48,922 bases of DNA from Planctomicrobium piriforme (lineage in GTDB: Bacteria; Planctomycetota; Planctomycetia; Planctomycetales; Planctomycetaceae), in contig CAMATH010000058.1 in NCBI GenBank assembly GCA_945860955.1, positions 1 to 48,922 on the forward strand, read 5' to 3'. Made by a program: the position numbers and the translations under genes. The first letter of the stretch is position 1. Each line of letters opens with the position of its first letter. Under the pieces are notes generated by a model. That model saw nothing but the letters and a program-made list of their open reading frames with translations. It made no database searches and was not told the DNA's origin. Positions 18,101 to 27,361 of the stretch are shown one piece after another.

Positions 18101-19054
18101 CGCCACCACCGATGAGGCGCGAAACGGCGGTCGGCCTGAGGCAATCGTGTACATCACGCTTCCCAGGCTGAACAGGTCGGATCGATGGTCAATCGTTCCG
18201 CCGGTCGCCTGTTCGGGAGACATGTACATCGGCGTTCCGGAAACGACCCCGGTCCGTGTCAGGCTGGCATCGTCAGCCGCCCGCGCGAGGCCAAAGTCGG
18301 TAATCTTCACCCGCTGCGCAAGATCGCTTTCAATCAGGATGTTGCCCGGCTTGATGTCGCGATGGATCAACCCTTGCGCATGGGCGGCGGCCAGCCCCAA
18401 TGTCGCTTGCCGGGCGATACTCAGCACCTCTGTCATCTCGAGCGGACCGGAATCGTTGACCCGCTGCTGCAGCGTGGGACCAACGATCAACTCCATCACC
18501 AGGTGCGGGTGCGGGAGTTCTTCGACGCTATACACCTGCACGACGTTTTCATGTCGAACGGCTCCCGCCGCCCGTGCTTCGCGCAGAAACCGCTTGCGGG
18601 GGGGACTCGTCGCGGCCATTTGCGGGTTGATGACCTTGATGGCGACCAGTCGATTCAGCTTTTCGTCGAACGCTTTGAAAACGATTCCGAAACTCCCCTG
18701 CCCGAGTATTTCGAGAATGTCATAGTGCCCCAGTTTTCCGATCGCACCAGCCCGGCTCGGTGCCCCGAGAAAACCGAGATCGAGGGTATTGTCCCCCTCT
18801 AGTTCGCTCTCAGTACCGGAAAGGTTCCCCCCTGCGTGGACAAACGTCTCTTCAGAATTGGTATGGGGAATGCCGTCAAGTGCCTGATCGACCGGGGTCT
18901 CCAGAAATGAACCGGCGTCGCCGTGAGCGGCGAGCAAACCTTCAATTCGGGCCTTTAGCTTTTCGTCCCCCCCACACGCCCGGGCGAGAAATGTCTGCCG
19001 GGAACTGGGGTTGGCGATGTCCAGCGCCGCTTCAAAGATCTCTCGTTCATGCAT
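15122..19054 (-). CDS. Receptor-like Ser/Thr kinase with SUMF1-LRR-like-SUMF1 exported region
   Basis: This 1310-residue paralogue of the downstream kinase has the same N-terminal module (MHEREIFEAALDIANPSSRQ) and the kinase motifs GQGSFG (118-123), Lys140, HRDIKPGN (231-238) and DFG (253-255) at identical positions. A membrane helix is at about 408-426. Outside lie a first SUMF1-like domain (about 470-740), a leucine-rich-repeat-like stretch (about 780-975; PKLRVLNISRSTF, KSLEILDLRGCPGVT) and a second SUMF1-like domain (about 1015-1305). Neither SUMF1 domain has the catalytic cysteine pair (VKGGFWNSKPLQARSANRW; VRGGGYFDELAILQSSFRW). The linker phrase APFDADxA...AWAxYL precedes each one. ATG 19054 is chosen by alignment with the paralogue; the 87-codon upstream extension is low-quality text. 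The sulfatase stop is 353 bases upstream on the same strand. Confidence 0.9.
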   Translation of the reverse strand: MHEREIFEAALDIANPSSRQTFLARACGGDEKLKARIEGLLAAHGDAGSFLETPVDQALDGIPHTNSEETFVHAGGNLSGTESELEGDNTLDLGFLGAPSRAGAIGKLGHYDILEILGQGSFGIVFKAFDEKLNRLVAIKVINPQMAATSPPRKRFLREARAAGAVRHENVVQVYSVEELPHPHLVMELIVGPTLQQRVNDSGPLEMTEVLSIARQATLGLAAAHAQGLIHRDIKPGNILIESDLAQRVKITDFGLARAADDASLTRTGVVSGTPMYMSPEQATGGTIDHRSDLFSLGSVMYTIASGRPPFRASSVVAVLRRVADDRPRPLRDILADIPEWFQAIVEKLHAKDPAARYPSAAELADVLTRCEAELKTPEGVTCVKIPVKPGPSVANTTSAKHPSVKTWGWGAAAVLALVAAIGWIATHRPPQPGTGEVSPDAPPPAIAPFDADQAEAHQIAWAKYLNLPVEFQDSAGIVFRLIPPGEFRMGATEEEIAEARAFEPNEPKRLGLLDTEGPQTPVILTKPFYLAVHEMTQEQLGRSVRVEEGELTGGKLPLNWVSWEDATTVCDALNETWGLDHRYVKDGDLKRPTPGNGYQLPTGAQWEFACRAGTVTKWWTGDDPQELLKAEVLDCPPGDSPPPPDRSVSNPFGLYDMHGSLVELVQDTFGSGLSDYTGKMPILDPEEMDPKTDQRLVKGGFWNSKPLQARSANRWLMTHYLGQHYIGFRLALPVEGARVLLAKQSPGESSSKDPNRALAEWVLSLPEPRSVTLLGVAVPITRAAEIPEGKPIVESIEIGSGELLTDNDFQRFEEIRKLRTLTVTSRTGEFPQITDQGIATLAKSAVQKTLVNFKLTGRLNRLTTRVVANLNRLKLMQVCEFPVSRLSAASGDLNLPELAHLAIPGIVLDLEACANLAAQPKLRVLNISRSTFTEDGWKSLANAKSLEILDLRGCPGVTAEAVVELRSALPKCRIYADFPDPKEGSWYGWPADAPQPAVAPFDADRARQAQAAWAEYLDLPVEFENNLGMKFRLIHPGEFAMGSVLEESADLIELAKGNGEVLQHLTRTMPRHAAVLTRPFYLAVHETTQGQYTGIMGNIPSMFDGESVDRPPAAKSANRPVASIRWIQGAEFCEKLSRSERLTPKYLVMGGKIEATEGSDGYRLPTEAEWEFACRAGTTTRFWSGDDPSSLDAIAVVRRDEREGPAPVGSRPANPFGLFDMHGNVWEFTQDGENAWDYSWYGDYPAINPQGTDFRHRVHNVRGGGYFDELAILQSSFRWAMYENHANRHWGFRVVLPIEGVRRLRSQPQ

Positions 19055-19407
19055 GATATTTGCGACGACCTCGGATCGCAGCCGATGTGGACAATGATCA
19101 ATCTCCACATCCAATGCGACGTGGAATCGAATTCGCGCCACGATTGTCGCAGTTTTTTTGAAAAATCGACTGAAAACCGAAGTCAAAGTGGATAATTGCA
19201 CACAGGCACGCCGCACGCGTGTCCACATCCCGGTGGATACGACATCGACTCGGCTCCAGAGGAATTCGCTGCGGCGTTTTACTCGGCCAAGTAGAGATTC
19301 ATTTCCAAGTTGCAACGCCGCGACCCTGCCCCTAGGGACAGGGCGAGGGCGACGAATGTCCGGGCGGTCGACACGTTGTCGACCGCTCGGATTCCGCAGC
19401 GTGGACG
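19055..19407. other. Intergenic region between arylsulfatase and kinase genes
   Basis: This 353-base stretch should contain the end of the sulfatase transcript and the promoter or ribosome site of the kinase pair. It holds a 9-bp perfect hairpin at 19364-19386 and an imperfect one around 19324-19342 (CCCTGCCCC / GGGACAGGG, one mismatch). An A/T-rich patch lies at 19150-19165. No gene is supported; the open frame running into the kinase has no coding character. Confidence 0.5.
19364..19386 (-). terminator. Hairpin 22 bases past the arylsulfatase stop
   Basis: The arms 19364-19372 (GCGGTCGAC) and 19378-19386 (GTCGACCGC) flank the loop ACGTT. The position just after the minus-strand sulfatase stop (19408) fits a transcript-end structure. 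No T-run follows, so termination is an inference; RNA protection is equally possible. Confidence 0.4.
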
Positions 19408-21165
19408 CTACTTATTGGGAGATTCCTGCAGGCTCTTCAGGATATCATCCAGATTGAAACTGGCTGCCTTCTGGCGTTGCGGGTATTCCCGGAACGTCAT
19501 CAGGAATTGTCCGACGTAGTCTTGGGCCGGCACCAGCAAAAACGCGTGGTCCAGCAACCAGTCGTAGTAGGTGTTCGACGTCACGTCGGCCCGTTCGTAC
19601 GGATCGAGTCGCAGGTTGAAAATCTTCGGAATCCGCAATGCCACAAAGGGCTCGGCCCAGATCCGCAACGTTCCCGGTGTTCGCTGTTCCATGAAGACCA
19701 GCTTCCAGTTTTCGTACCGCAGAGCGGTCAACTGCTGGTCATCGTTGCAGTACAGGAACGATTCCCGGGGACTCTTGTCGGTTTGTCCCGTGAGGTACGG
19801 AACCATGTTGTAACCGTCGAGATGCACTTTGTAACTGGCGTCACCAATCTTCGCTCCCGTGAGCAACCGTTCTTTCACGGTCGTGTCGCCAGCGATCGCC
19901 GCCAGTGTTGGGAGCCAGTCGTGATGTCCGATCAACTGATTCGAGACGCTCCCCGGCTTGATCTTGCCAGGCCAACGGACCATGCACGGAACCCGGTAGG
20001 CTCCTTCCCAGTTCGAGTTTTTCTCGTTGCGGAACGGTGTCATCGCCGAGTCGGGCCACGAATTCAGGTGCGGTCCATTATCGGTTGAGTACATCACAAA
20101 CGTGTTGTCGGCGACGCCCGCGTCATCCAGCGCTTTGAGAACCGTTCCCACGTTTTTGTCGTGGTCGATCATCGCGTCGGCATAGTCGCTCATTGAGGGG
20201 CCGGCCTGTCCTTTACTTTCCGGCTTCACGTGCGTGCGGAAGTGCATGTGAGTGAAGTTCACCCACACAAAGAACGGCTTGCCGGCCTTGACTTGACGCT
20301 GAATGAACTCGGCCGAGCGGCTGGCAATGTCGTCGTCGACGGTTTCCATCCGCTTCTTGTTCAGCGGACCGGTGTCCTTGATCACCTGCTTGCCGACCTT
20401 GCCAAACCGCGGTTCCACGGTCGCGTCGTCCTTATTGCTCGCCTTGGAGTCGAGAACGCCGCGAGGACCGTATTTCGCATGGAATCCTGGATCTTTCGGG
20501 TAGTCGGGGAGTTCCGGCTCCTCTTCGGCATTCAGGTGATAGAGATTGCCGTAGAATTCGTCGAACCCGTGAACCGTCGGCAGGAATTCGTTGCGATCAC
20601 CGAGGTGATTCTTGCCGAATTGTCCGGTCGCATAGCCCAGCGGTTTCAGCACTTCGGCGATCGTCGGATCTTCTTTTCGCAAGCCGAGGGCGGCTCCCGG
20701 GAGACCGACTTTGGTCAGGCCGGTGCGCAGTCCGTGCTGGCCGGTGATGAACGACGCGCGACCCGCGGTGCAGCTTTGCTCAGCGTAGTAGTCGGTGAAG
20801 ATCATCCCCTCTTTCGCGACCCGATCGATATTCGGCGTTTGATACCCCATCAGTCCCATGGTGTAGGCGCTGATGTTTGACTGGCCGACATCGTCGCCCC
20901 AGATGATGCAGATGTTGGGCTTTTTGCCTTCCTTCTGGGCGATGGCGGCGACATGCAGATTGTGGGCGGCGAGCGCCTGCAATTCGGCCTGGCTGGCGGG
21001 GCCGCAGTTCTCTTCGTTTTCGGCAGGTTGCGCGGTGGGGGTTTCGCGGAGCGGGGTCGCAGTATCGGCGCTGGTCGGGACGGCGAACCGTCCCGAAGCC
21101 GAAGCCCAACCCAAAATCGCCCCCAGGGCGAGGATGGCGACGGACTTGAACTGGAAGTGTTTCAT
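19408..21165 (-). CDS. Arylsulfatase, Cys-type, exported
   Basis: This 585-residue secreted sulfatase (signal VAILALGAILGWASASG) cleaves sulfate esters, probably from sulfated polysaccharides, though the substrate is unknown. The metal ligands are seen as GDDVG (Asp91-Asp92) and STDNGP (Asp-Asn). The active-site signature is C132-T-A-G-R136 within YYAEQSCTAGRASFITGQ, a variant of CxPxR, so Cys132 must be converted to formylglycine by a separate enzyme. GKNHLGD carries the usual Lys and His. The C-terminal extension (FREYPQRQKAASFNLDDIL) is common among long bacterial arylsulfatases. It is the first gene of a minus-strand block followed by two kinases with SUMF1-like domains. The start at 21165 is followed directly by the signal peptide. 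The upstream region is shared with the divergent LysR gene. Confidence 0.93.
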   Translation of the reverse strand: MKHFQFKSVAILALGAILGWASASGRFAVPTSADTATPLRETPTAQPAENEENCGPASQAELQALAAHNLHVAAIAQKEGKKPNICIIWGDDVGQSNISAYTMGLMGYQTPNIDRVAKEGMIFTDYYAEQSCTAGRASFITGQHGLRTGLTKVGLPGAALGLRKEDPTIAEVLKPLGYATGQFGKNHLGDRNEFLPTVHGFDEFYGNLYHLNAEEEPELPDYPKDPGFHAKYGPRGVLDSKASNKDDATVEPRFGKVGKQVIKDTGPLNKKRMETVDDDIASRSAEFIQRQVKAGKPFFVWVNFTHMHFRTHVKPESKGQAGPSMSDYADAMIDHDKNVGTVLKALDDAGVADNTFVMYSTDNGPHLNSWPDSAMTPFRNEKNSNWEGAYRVPCMVRWPGKIKPGSVSNQLIGHHDWLPTLAAIAGDTTVKERLLTGAKIGDASYKVHLDGYNMVPYLTGQTDKSPRESFLYCNDDQQLTALRYENWKLVFMEQRTPGTLRIWAEPFVALRIPKIFNLRLDPYERADVTSNTYYDWLLDHAFLLVPAQDYVGQFLMTFREYPQRQKAASFNLDDILKSLQESPNK

Positions 21166-21524
21166 CGTGTTGTGGCTCCAAAGAGAAAACAGTGACTGCG
21201 CGGCACGATGCCGACCGAGGATTGTAACTTTGCTTACCAGGAGAAAACTACAGTGAAGCGGGTGGCGGACGACTCGCGACCACCGGCCACCGTCGATGAG
21301 ACAGAATTGGGCTCTTGGTACTCAGGCTGAACCGGGCACAGAAATGCCGTTGAACTCGACTCACGTCGCGTATCCCGCAGTGCCAAAATCGCAGAATTTC
21401 CCACAGTCCTTGACTAGGGTATGCCGACTGTTTAGAGTTCTTATCGTGCTTTGTGATACTCTGAATCCCAGAGTATTAGGAACTCTAATACTAGTGGCGT
21501 CGCGGTCCGAAGCGGACCATAGTC
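21166..21524. other. Divergent promoter region between arylsulfatase and lysR
   Basis: This 359-base region is more AT-rich than its surroundings in its last 120 bases, which hold a promoter-like pair and nested dyads (see 21410-21492). The first 240 bases should hold the sulfatase promoter; I cannot pinpoint it. No gene is supported. Confidence 0.5.
21410..21492 (+). promoter_or_regulatory. Promoter-like pair with three overlapping dyads upstream of lysR
   Basis: TTGACT (21410-21415) and TAGAGT (21433-21438) are spaced by 17 bases, a fair sigma-70-type pair. Three perfect 8-bp dyads follow or overlap: TAGAGTTC/GAACTCTA (21433-21440 / 21480-21487), ATACTCTG/CAGAGTAT (21456-21463 / 21469-21476) and AGTATTAG/CTAATACT (21472-21479 / 21485-21492). 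The second and third share 21472-21476 and cannot both form as hairpins. Short dyads of this kind upstream of a LysR gene are typical of autoregulatory operators. The regulator itself is the obvious candidate binder (inference). Confidence 0.6.
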
Positions 21525-22607
21525 ATGCAGTTGCGATTCGTGGAGATTTTCTGTGCGGTGGTCGAGGAGCGCAGCTTCTCGAAGGGGGCTCGTGCGCACA
21601 ATGTGACGCAATCTTCCGCAAGTCAGACGGTCTCAAATCTGGAACGGCAGTTGGGTGCGCAGTTGATCGACCGTTCCCAGCGGCCTCTCGAGCTGACCCC
21701 GGCTGGCAAAATCTACTACGACGGCTGCCGCCAGCTTCTCGCGGAATACCGGTCGATTGAAGACCGCGTGCGAGGGGTGAATAGTCGGGTGATTGGGCCG
21801 GTGCGGGTCGCCGCCATCTACTCGGTGGGCCTCCTGCAGATGGAACGGTTTATCCGTCGGTTCGAAGAGCAATACCCGGATGTCGTGCTGCGGCTGGAGT
21901 ATCTGCAGCCGAACCAGGTGTACGAACAGGTTCTGTCGGATCAGGCGGATTTGGGGCTGGTGTCGTACGCTCGGGCGCGAGGCGATTTGGGACGCATCGC
22001 CTGGCAGGAACAGCCGATGGCGCTGGTCGTTTCTCCCGCGCATCGTTTGGCGAGCGCGAAGAGTGTGCTGCCGGCGCAGTTGGAGGGAGAAGCGTTTGTG
22101 GCCTTCACCACCGAATTGCCAATCCGTCGTGAGATCGACAAGTGGTTGCGAAAACACAAGGTCGCTGTCGATCTGGCGCACGAGTTTGACAATATCGAGA
22201 CAATAAAAAAGGCGGTGGAGTGCGGTTCGGGAGTCGCCATTCTGCCACAGCCGACCGTCTGGCAGGAAGTCGCCTCGGGTGCGCTGGTCGCCATTCCACT
22301 GTCGGGGGAGTCGCTGACCCGCCCCCTGGGAATCATTCACAAAAAGAATCGTCATCTCTCGGCTGCGGTCCGCAAGTTTGAAGAATTGCTGCGACTGGAG
22401 CTGGGGACCGGCACCGTGACCATTCCCGAGTCGGGCGGTCCCCATGCGACGGATCCTCACATGACGGATCCTCACTTGAATGGCCCCCACTTAACCGGGG
22501 GGCCAGGCCAACCGTCCGGCCCCGTCGCCGCTTCTTTGGATGCTGCGTCCGGAGGGGCGGCGAATGCCCTGCCGGGCCGGCGTCCCACCCGCAGAAAACG
22601 GGTGTAA
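21525..22607 (+). CDS. LysR-family transcriptional regulator with His-rich repeat tail
   Basis: This 360-residue regulator has an N-terminal winged HTH (residues 1-60; [20 protein letters not shown], then [18 protein letters not shown]) and a substrate-binding-like effector domain (about 88-295; [28 protein letters not shown]). That length is usual for LysR proteins up to about residue 300. The extra about 60 residues contain a 5-residue repeat, [20 protein letters not shown] (from His307), then a Gly/Ala stretch and a basic end (RRPTRRKRV). The repeat is encoded by a 15-base tandem. The gene lies 158 bases upstream of gltB on the same strand, which suggests control of glutamate synthase, as GltC does in Bacillus, though the arrangement differs there. 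It may also control the divergent sulfatase. Dyads at 21433-21492 are likely autoregulatory sites. Confidence 0.9.
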   Translation: MQLRFVEIFCAVVEERSFSKGARAHNVTQSSASQTVSNLERQLGAQLIDRSQRPLELTPAGKIYYDGCRQLLAEYRSIEDRVRGVNSRVIGPVRVAAIYSVGLLQMERFIRRFEEQYPDVVLRLEYLQPNQVYEQVLSDQADLGLVSYARARGDLGRIAWQEQPMALVVSPAHRLASAKSVLPAQLEGEAFVAFTTELPIRREIDKWLRKHKVAVDLAHEFDNIETIKKAVECGSGVAILPQPTVWQEVASGALVAIPLSGESLTRPLGIIHKKNRHLSAAVRKFEELLRLELGTGTVTIPESGGPHATDPHMTDPHLNGPHLTGGPGQPSGPVAASLDAASGGAANALPGRRPTRRKRV

Positions 22608-22676
22608 CGCCCGCCGCGACGTGCGACCTGGCAGGTCACCATGTCGGCCCCCTGGCGCGAACGCCAGCGGCGGGCG
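22608..22676 (+). promoter_or_regulatory. Structured segment directly after lysR stop, upstream of gltB
   Basis: A 10-bp dyad pairs 22608-22617 (CGCCCGCCGC) with 22667-22676. Inside it lies a strong hairpin, CTGGCG-CGAA-CGCCAG (22652-22667), which shares one base with the outer arm. GCGAATCGAG occurs here (22674-22683) and again just before gltB at about 22722. It may end lysR transcription, act as a gltB leader, or be a dispersed repeat; I recall CGCTGGCG-type dyads as common in planctomycete spacers. No riboswitch consensus is recognised. Confidence 0.4.
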
Positions 22677-22765
22677 AATCGAGTCCCTCCCCGCGAGAAA
22701 TCAGCTCGCCGCCAGTCTCTCTGGCGAATCGAGAGTTGTTCAGTTTGTTTGGAAAGTTGCTGCTC

Positions 22766-25700
22766 ATGTCTCAGTCTGGCACAAGCCGTCTGCTCCCTCC
22801 CGAAGCCGAAGGGTTGTACGATCCCGCGAACGAACACGACGCCTGTGGCGTCGGGTTTATCGTCAATATTGAAGGCAAGAAAACCCACCGCCTTGTCGAA
22901 GATGCGCTGCAGATTCTGGTCAATCTGCAACACCGCGGCGCGTGCGGCTGCGAAGACAACACGGGGGACGGTGCCGGTATTCTCACGCAGATTCCGCACA
23001 AATTCCTGCTGAAGGTGTGTGCCGCCGCGAACATTCACCTCCCTGGGGAGCCGGGTGAGTATGGCACCGGCTTGGTCTTCCTCCCCAGCCAGCCCGACGA
23101 GCGGGATACTTGCGAACGCCTGTTCGAGACGATCGTACGTGAGGAAGGACAGAATTTTCTGGGTTGGCGCGACGTTCCCCGCGACAACCAACTGCTGGGA
23201 GAGACCGCGAAGAAAGTCGAACCGACCATTCGTCAGGTTTTCATCGGCCGGGGATCCGACACGCCCGACGCCGCCGCTCTCGAATGGAAGCTGTACGTCA
23301 TCCGGAAGCGGATGGAGCAACAGATCGCCACGAGCGAACTGGCGCAGCGGAAGTTCTTTTACGTCCCCAGCCTCTCGACCAAGACGCTGATCTACAAGGG
23401 ACTCCTGCTGGCGACGCAGATTCCCAGCTACTACGCCGACCTCGCCGACCCCGATTACGAGTCGGCGATCGGTCTGGTTCACCAGCGGTACAGTACGAAT
23501 ACGTTTCCGACGTGGGATCTGGCCCATCCGTTCCGGTTCATTGCCCACAACGGTGAAATCAACACCGTCAAGGGGAACGTCAACTGGATGCGGGCCCGAC
23601 AGACAATGTTCCAGCATCCGAAATTCGGGGCCGACATTCCCAAGCTGTTCCCGATCATCCCAGGCGGCCTGTCGGACTCGGCCTGTTTCGACTGCGCGCT
23701 CGAACTGCTCATCGCGACCGGACGGAGTCTGCCGCACGCGATCCGCATGATGATTCCCGCCGCCTGGGACGGGCACGAATCCATGCCCGATGACGAAAAG
23801 GCGTTTTACGAATACCACGCCTCCCTCATGGAGCCGTGGGATGGCCCGGCGTCGGTTGCGTTCACCGACGGGACGGTGATCGGCGCGGTCCTCGATCGCA
23901 ACGGCCTTCGCCCCTCCCGCTACACTGTGACCAAAGACGGCTTCGTGGTCCTTGCGTCGGAAACCGGCGTGTTGCCCATCGACCCGGCGAACGTCCTGGA
24001 AAAAGGACGTTTGCAGCCCGGGAAGATGTTTCTGGTCGACACCGCGGCGAAGCGGATCATCTCGGACGACGAAATCAAGGCGGGCTTCTCCAAGCGGAAT
24101 CCGTATCGGGCGTGGCTCACCGAACAACAGGTTCGGCTGGAGGATCTGCCCCGGCGCGATGCCGCTGCGTTCGATTTCTCCACACTGCTCACTCGTCAAC
24201 AGGCATTCGGGTACAACCTTGAAGACCTGAGAATCATCATGGGGCCGATGGCGGTGAACGGCGAGGAGCCGCTCGGGTCGATGGGGAACGATACGCCTTT
24301 GGCCATTTTGTCGTCCCGGCCGCAGTTGCTCTATAGCTATTTCAAGCAGCTCTTCGCGCAGGTGACCAATCCTCCGCTCGACGCGATTCGCGAAGAGATC
24401 GTCACCTCGATGGTGACCACGTTGGGGGCCGAGCAGGATCTGTTTCAGGAAACCAAGCAGCACTGCCACCAGTTGCGGTTGAAACAGCCGATTCTCACCA
24501 ACGCCGACCTCGAAACGATTCGGGCGTTGGAGACGGGGGGGATTCGCGCTGTGACAATTTCGACGCTGTATGAAGTCGCGGGTGGCCAGGAGGCACTGAA
24601 GGGTGCGCTCGACCGAATTCGTCGCGAGGCGCACGACGCGGTCATGAAGGGTACCGCGCTGGTGATTCTCTCCGACCGCGGCTTGAGCGAAACACTCGCT
24701 CCGATCCCGGCGCTCTTGGCGTGCTCGGGAGTGCATCATCACCTCATTCGAGAGGGAAGCCGCACGCGTTGCGGGCTGATCATCGAATCGGGCGAGCCGC
24801 GCGAGGTCCATCATTACGGCCTGCTGTTCGGCTACGGCGCGGGGGCGGTGAACCCGTACCTCGCGTTCGAAACACTCGCCGATTTGTGCAATCAGTCGGC
24901 ACTGAAGAACGCGAAAGGTCCGATCGACTTCAAGACGGCCGAGAAGAACTACATCAAGGGGCTCAACAAGGGGCTCCTGAAGGTAATGTCGAAGATGGGG
25001 ATCTCGACGCTGCACAGTTACCGCGGCGCGCAGATCTTCGAAGCGGTCGGTTTGAACAAGGCGTTCGTCGACGAGTACTTCTCGCGGACCCCCACTCGAA
25101 TCCAGGGGATCGGACTGGCGGAACTCGCGGTCGAAGTGCAGCGTCGGCATCACGAGGCGTTTCCCCGGGTGCCGGTCGCCGAGAATCTGGACCTCGACTG
25201 CGGCGGTCAATACCAGTGGCGTCGTCGCGGCGAGTTCCACATGGTGAACCCCGAAATGGTCGCCAAGCTGCAGCATTCGGTCCGGACGAACAACCGCGAA
25301 GCGTACAAGCGTTACGCCGAGTTCGTGAACAACCAGCAACGGAATCTGGCGACGCTCCGTGGCCTGCTGGAATTCAAAGCCAGTTCGACTCCGGTCCCGC
25401 TGAGCGAAGTCGAACCGGTGGAAAGCATCGTCAAGCGGTTCGCCACCGGCGCCATGTCACTGGGTTCAATTTCGCGCGAAGCGCACGAGACGCTGGCGAT
25501 TGCCATGAATCGGCTCGGCGGAAAGAGCAACACGGGGGAGGGAGGCGAAGATTCGGTTCGCTACAAACCCGACGCCAATGGCGATCTCCGCCGCAGCGCG
25601 ATCAAGCAGGTCGCGTCGGGCCGGTTTGGTGTCACCAGCGAATATCTGGTGAACGCCGACGAGTTGCAGATCAAGATGGCACAGGGTGCGAAGCCGGGTG

Positions 25701-27340
25701 AAGGGGGCCAGTTGCCCGGTCACAAGGTGGATGAGTACATCGCCAAGGTGCGGAATTCGACCCCGGGCGTCGGACTGATCTCGCCGCCGCCACACCACGA
25801 CATTTACTCCATCGAAGACCTCGCGCAGCTCATCCATGACCTGAAAAACTCGAATCCCGAAGCCCGGGTTTGTGTGAAGCTGGTGTCGGAGGTTGGCGTT
25901 GGTACCGTCGCCGCCGGTGTGGCGAAGGGGAAAGCCGACGTCGTGCTGATTTCCGGTTATGAAGGGGGAACGGGCGCCAGTCCGCTGACCTCCATCAAGC
26001 ACGCCGGCATTCCGTGGGAACTTGGTCTCGCGGAAACGCACCAGACGCTGGTGATCCACAATCTGCGCAGCCGAATCATCGTGCAGACCGACGGCCAGAT
26101 CAAATCGGGACGCGATGTCGCGATCGCGGCGTTGCTGGGTGCCGAGGAGTTCGGCATCGCCAGCGCCGCCCTGGTGGCGGTCGGCTGTATCATGATGCGC
26201 GTCTGCCATCTCAACACCTGCCCGGTCGGCATCGCGACCCAGGATCCCAAGCTGCGGGCGAAATTCGCCGGCAAGCCGGAACATGTCGAGAATTTCTTCC
26301 GGTTCGTCGCCGAGGAACTGCGGGAGATCATGGCTCAACTCGGTTTCCGCACCGTCAACGAGATGGTCGGCCGGGTCGATCGACTGGACACCCGCAAAGC
26401 GATCGACCACTGGAAGGCGAAGGGGCTGGACCTCACGATGCTGTTGCATCGTCCCAAAGTCGCGGCGGGAACGAAGGTTTACTGCCATGAACAGCAGGAC
26501 CATGGCCTGAGAGAGGCACTCGACGTCAAACTCATCCAACTGTGCGAACCGGCACTGGTCCGGGGAGAAAAGGTCGAACTCCAGTTGCCGATCCGCAACA
26601 TCAACCGGACCGTCGGGACGATGCTCGGCAGCCGGCTGACGCGAAAGTACGGCGGAGCGGGTCTGCCCGATGGCACGATCACTGTGCGGTTCAACGGCTC
26701 CTGTGGCCAAAGCGTGGGAGCGTTTCTCCCCCGCGGGATTTCGTTCTTTATCGAAGGGGACGCCAACGACTACTTCGGTAAAGGACTATCGGGCGGCAAG
26801 CTCGCGGTCTTCCCCCCGAAGACGGCGACGTTTGTTCCGTCCGAGAACATCATCATCGGCAACGTGACCGGTTACGGCGCGACGTCGGGTGAGATGTACA
26901 TTCGCGGCCGGGCGGGCGAACGGTTCTGTGTTCGCAACTCGGGTGCCGACGCGGTGGTGGAAGGGGTCGGCGACCACGGGTGTGAGTACATGACGGGAGG
27001 TCGCGTGGTGGTGATCGGTCCGACCGGGCGGAATTTCGCCGCCGGCATGAGCGGCGGAATCGCCTACGTCCTGGATGAACAGCAAGGCTTCGCCAAGTTG
27101 TGCAATCAGGAAATGGTCGACCTGGTTCCCGTCGAGTCGGGCGAAGACGTCGAAGCGGTTCAGTCGCTGCTGCGAAAGCACGTCGCCGCGACGAACAGCG
27201 ATCGCGCCCAATGGGTTCTCGACAATTGGGCGACCCTCGTCAGCAAGTTTGTGAAAGTCTACCCGCGAGACTATCGACGGGTTGTGGAGGCCCGCCGCGC
27301 GGCGGGAGTGCAAGCGGCACTCGCCGGGGCGACCTCCTAG
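22766..27340 (+). CDS. gltB: Glutamate synthase large subunit
   Basis: This 1524-residue subunit hydrolyses glutamine and passes ammonia to 2-oxoglutarate to make glutamate. The N-terminal amidotransferase is the Ntn type: Cys27 in DACGVGF would become the N-terminus after removal of a 26-residue propeptide. The central domain and the FMN-binding synthase domain ([43 protein letters not shown]) follow. The 3Fe-4S cluster cysteines are 1141, 1147 and 1152 (C-x5-C-x4-C). The C-terminal beta-helix ([21 protein letters not shown]) closes the protein. ATG 22766 has GGAAAG 9 bases upstream; an upstream in-frame ATG at 22736 is less likely. gltD follows after 100 bases containing a hairpin. The full length is normal, with no missing key residue. 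Confidence 0.97.
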   Translation: MSQSGTSRLLPPEAEGLYDPANEHDACGVGFIVNIEGKKTHRLVEDALQILVNLQHRGACGCEDNTGDGAGILTQIPHKFLLKVCAAANIHLPGEPGEYGTGLVFLPSQPDERDTCERLFETIVREEGQNFLGWRDVPRDNQLLGETAKKVEPTIRQVFIGRGSDTPDAAALEWKLYVIRKRMEQQIATSELAQRKFFYVPSLSTKTLIYKGLLLATQIPSYYADLADPDYESAIGLVHQRYSTNTFPTWDLAHPFRFIAHNGEINTVKGNVNWMRARQTMFQHPKFGADIPKLFPIIPGGLSDSACFDCALELLIATGRSLPHAIRMMIPAAWDGHESMPDDEKAFYEYHASLMEPWDGPASVAFTDGTVIGAVLDRNGLRPSRYTVTKDGFVVLASETGVLPIDPANVLEKGRLQPGKMFLVDTAAKRIISDDEIKAGFSKRNPYRAWLTEQQVRLEDLPRRDAAAFDFSTLLTRQQAFGYNLEDLRIIMGPMAVNGEEPLGSMGNDTPLAILSSRPQLLYSYFKQLFAQVTNPPLDAIREEIVTSMVTTLGAEQDLFQETKQHCHQLRLKQPILTNADLETIRALETGGIRAVTISTLYEVAGGQEALKGALDRIRREAHDAVMKGTALVILSDRGLSETLAPIPALLACSGVHHHLIREGSRTRCGLIIESGEPREVHHYGLLFGYGAGAVNPYLAFETLADLCNQSALKNAKGPIDFKTAEKNYIKGLNKGLLKVMSKMGISTLHSYRGAQIFEAVGLNKAFVDEYFSRTPTRIQGIGLAELAVEVQRRHHEAFPRVPVAENLDLDCGGQYQWRRRGEFHMVNPEMVAKLQHSVRTNNREAYKRYAEFVNNQQRNLATLRGLLEFKASSTPVPLSEVEPVESIVKRFATGAMSLGSISREAHETLAIAMNRLGGKSNTGEGGEDSVRYKPDANGDLRRSAIKQVASGRFGVTSEYLVNADELQIKMAQGAKPGEGGQLPGHKVDEYIAKVRNSTPGVGLISPPPHHDIYSIEDLAQLIHDLKNSNPEARVCVKLVSEVGVGTVAAGVAKGKADVVLISGYEGGTGASPLTSIKHAGIPWELGLAETHQTLVIHNLRSRIIVQTDGQIKSGRDVAIAALLGAEEFGIASAALVAVGCIMMRVCHLNTCPVGIATQDPKLRAKFAGKPEHVENFFRFVAEELREIMAQLGFRTVNEMVGRVDRLDTRKAIDHWKAKGLDLTMLLHRPKVAAGTKVYCHEQQDHGLREALDVKLIQLCEPALVRGEKVELQLPIRNINRTVGTMLGSRLTRKYGGAGLPDGTITVRFNGSCGQSVGAFLPRGISFFIEGDANDYFGKGLSGGKLAVFPPKTATFVPSENIIIGNVTGYGATSGEMYIRGRAGERFCVRNSGADAVVEGVGDHGCEYMTGGRVVVIGPTGRNFAAGMSGGIAYVLDEQQGFAKLCNQEMVDLVPVESGEDVEAVQSLLRKHVAATNSDRAQWVLDNWATLVSKFVKVYPRDYRRVVEARRAAGVQAALAGATS

Positions 27341-27361
27341 TTTTTGAATTCCGACAGTGCC

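Noticed and set aside
12774-19054. Diversity-generating retroelement target, because SUMF1-like domains share the C-type-lectin-like fold of such variable proteins
   Set aside because: No reverse transcriptase frame and no template/variable repeat pair near the 3' ends of these genes was seen.
15122-19054. SUMF1 domains as true formylglycine-generating enzymes
   Set aside because: The Cys pair required for catalysis is absent in all three domains.
22472-25339. 955-codon minus-strand open frame opposite gltB
   Set aside because: It is an artefact of high-GC codon bias; it lies fully antisense to a complete gltB with all family motifs and shows Arg/Gln-rich low-quality text.
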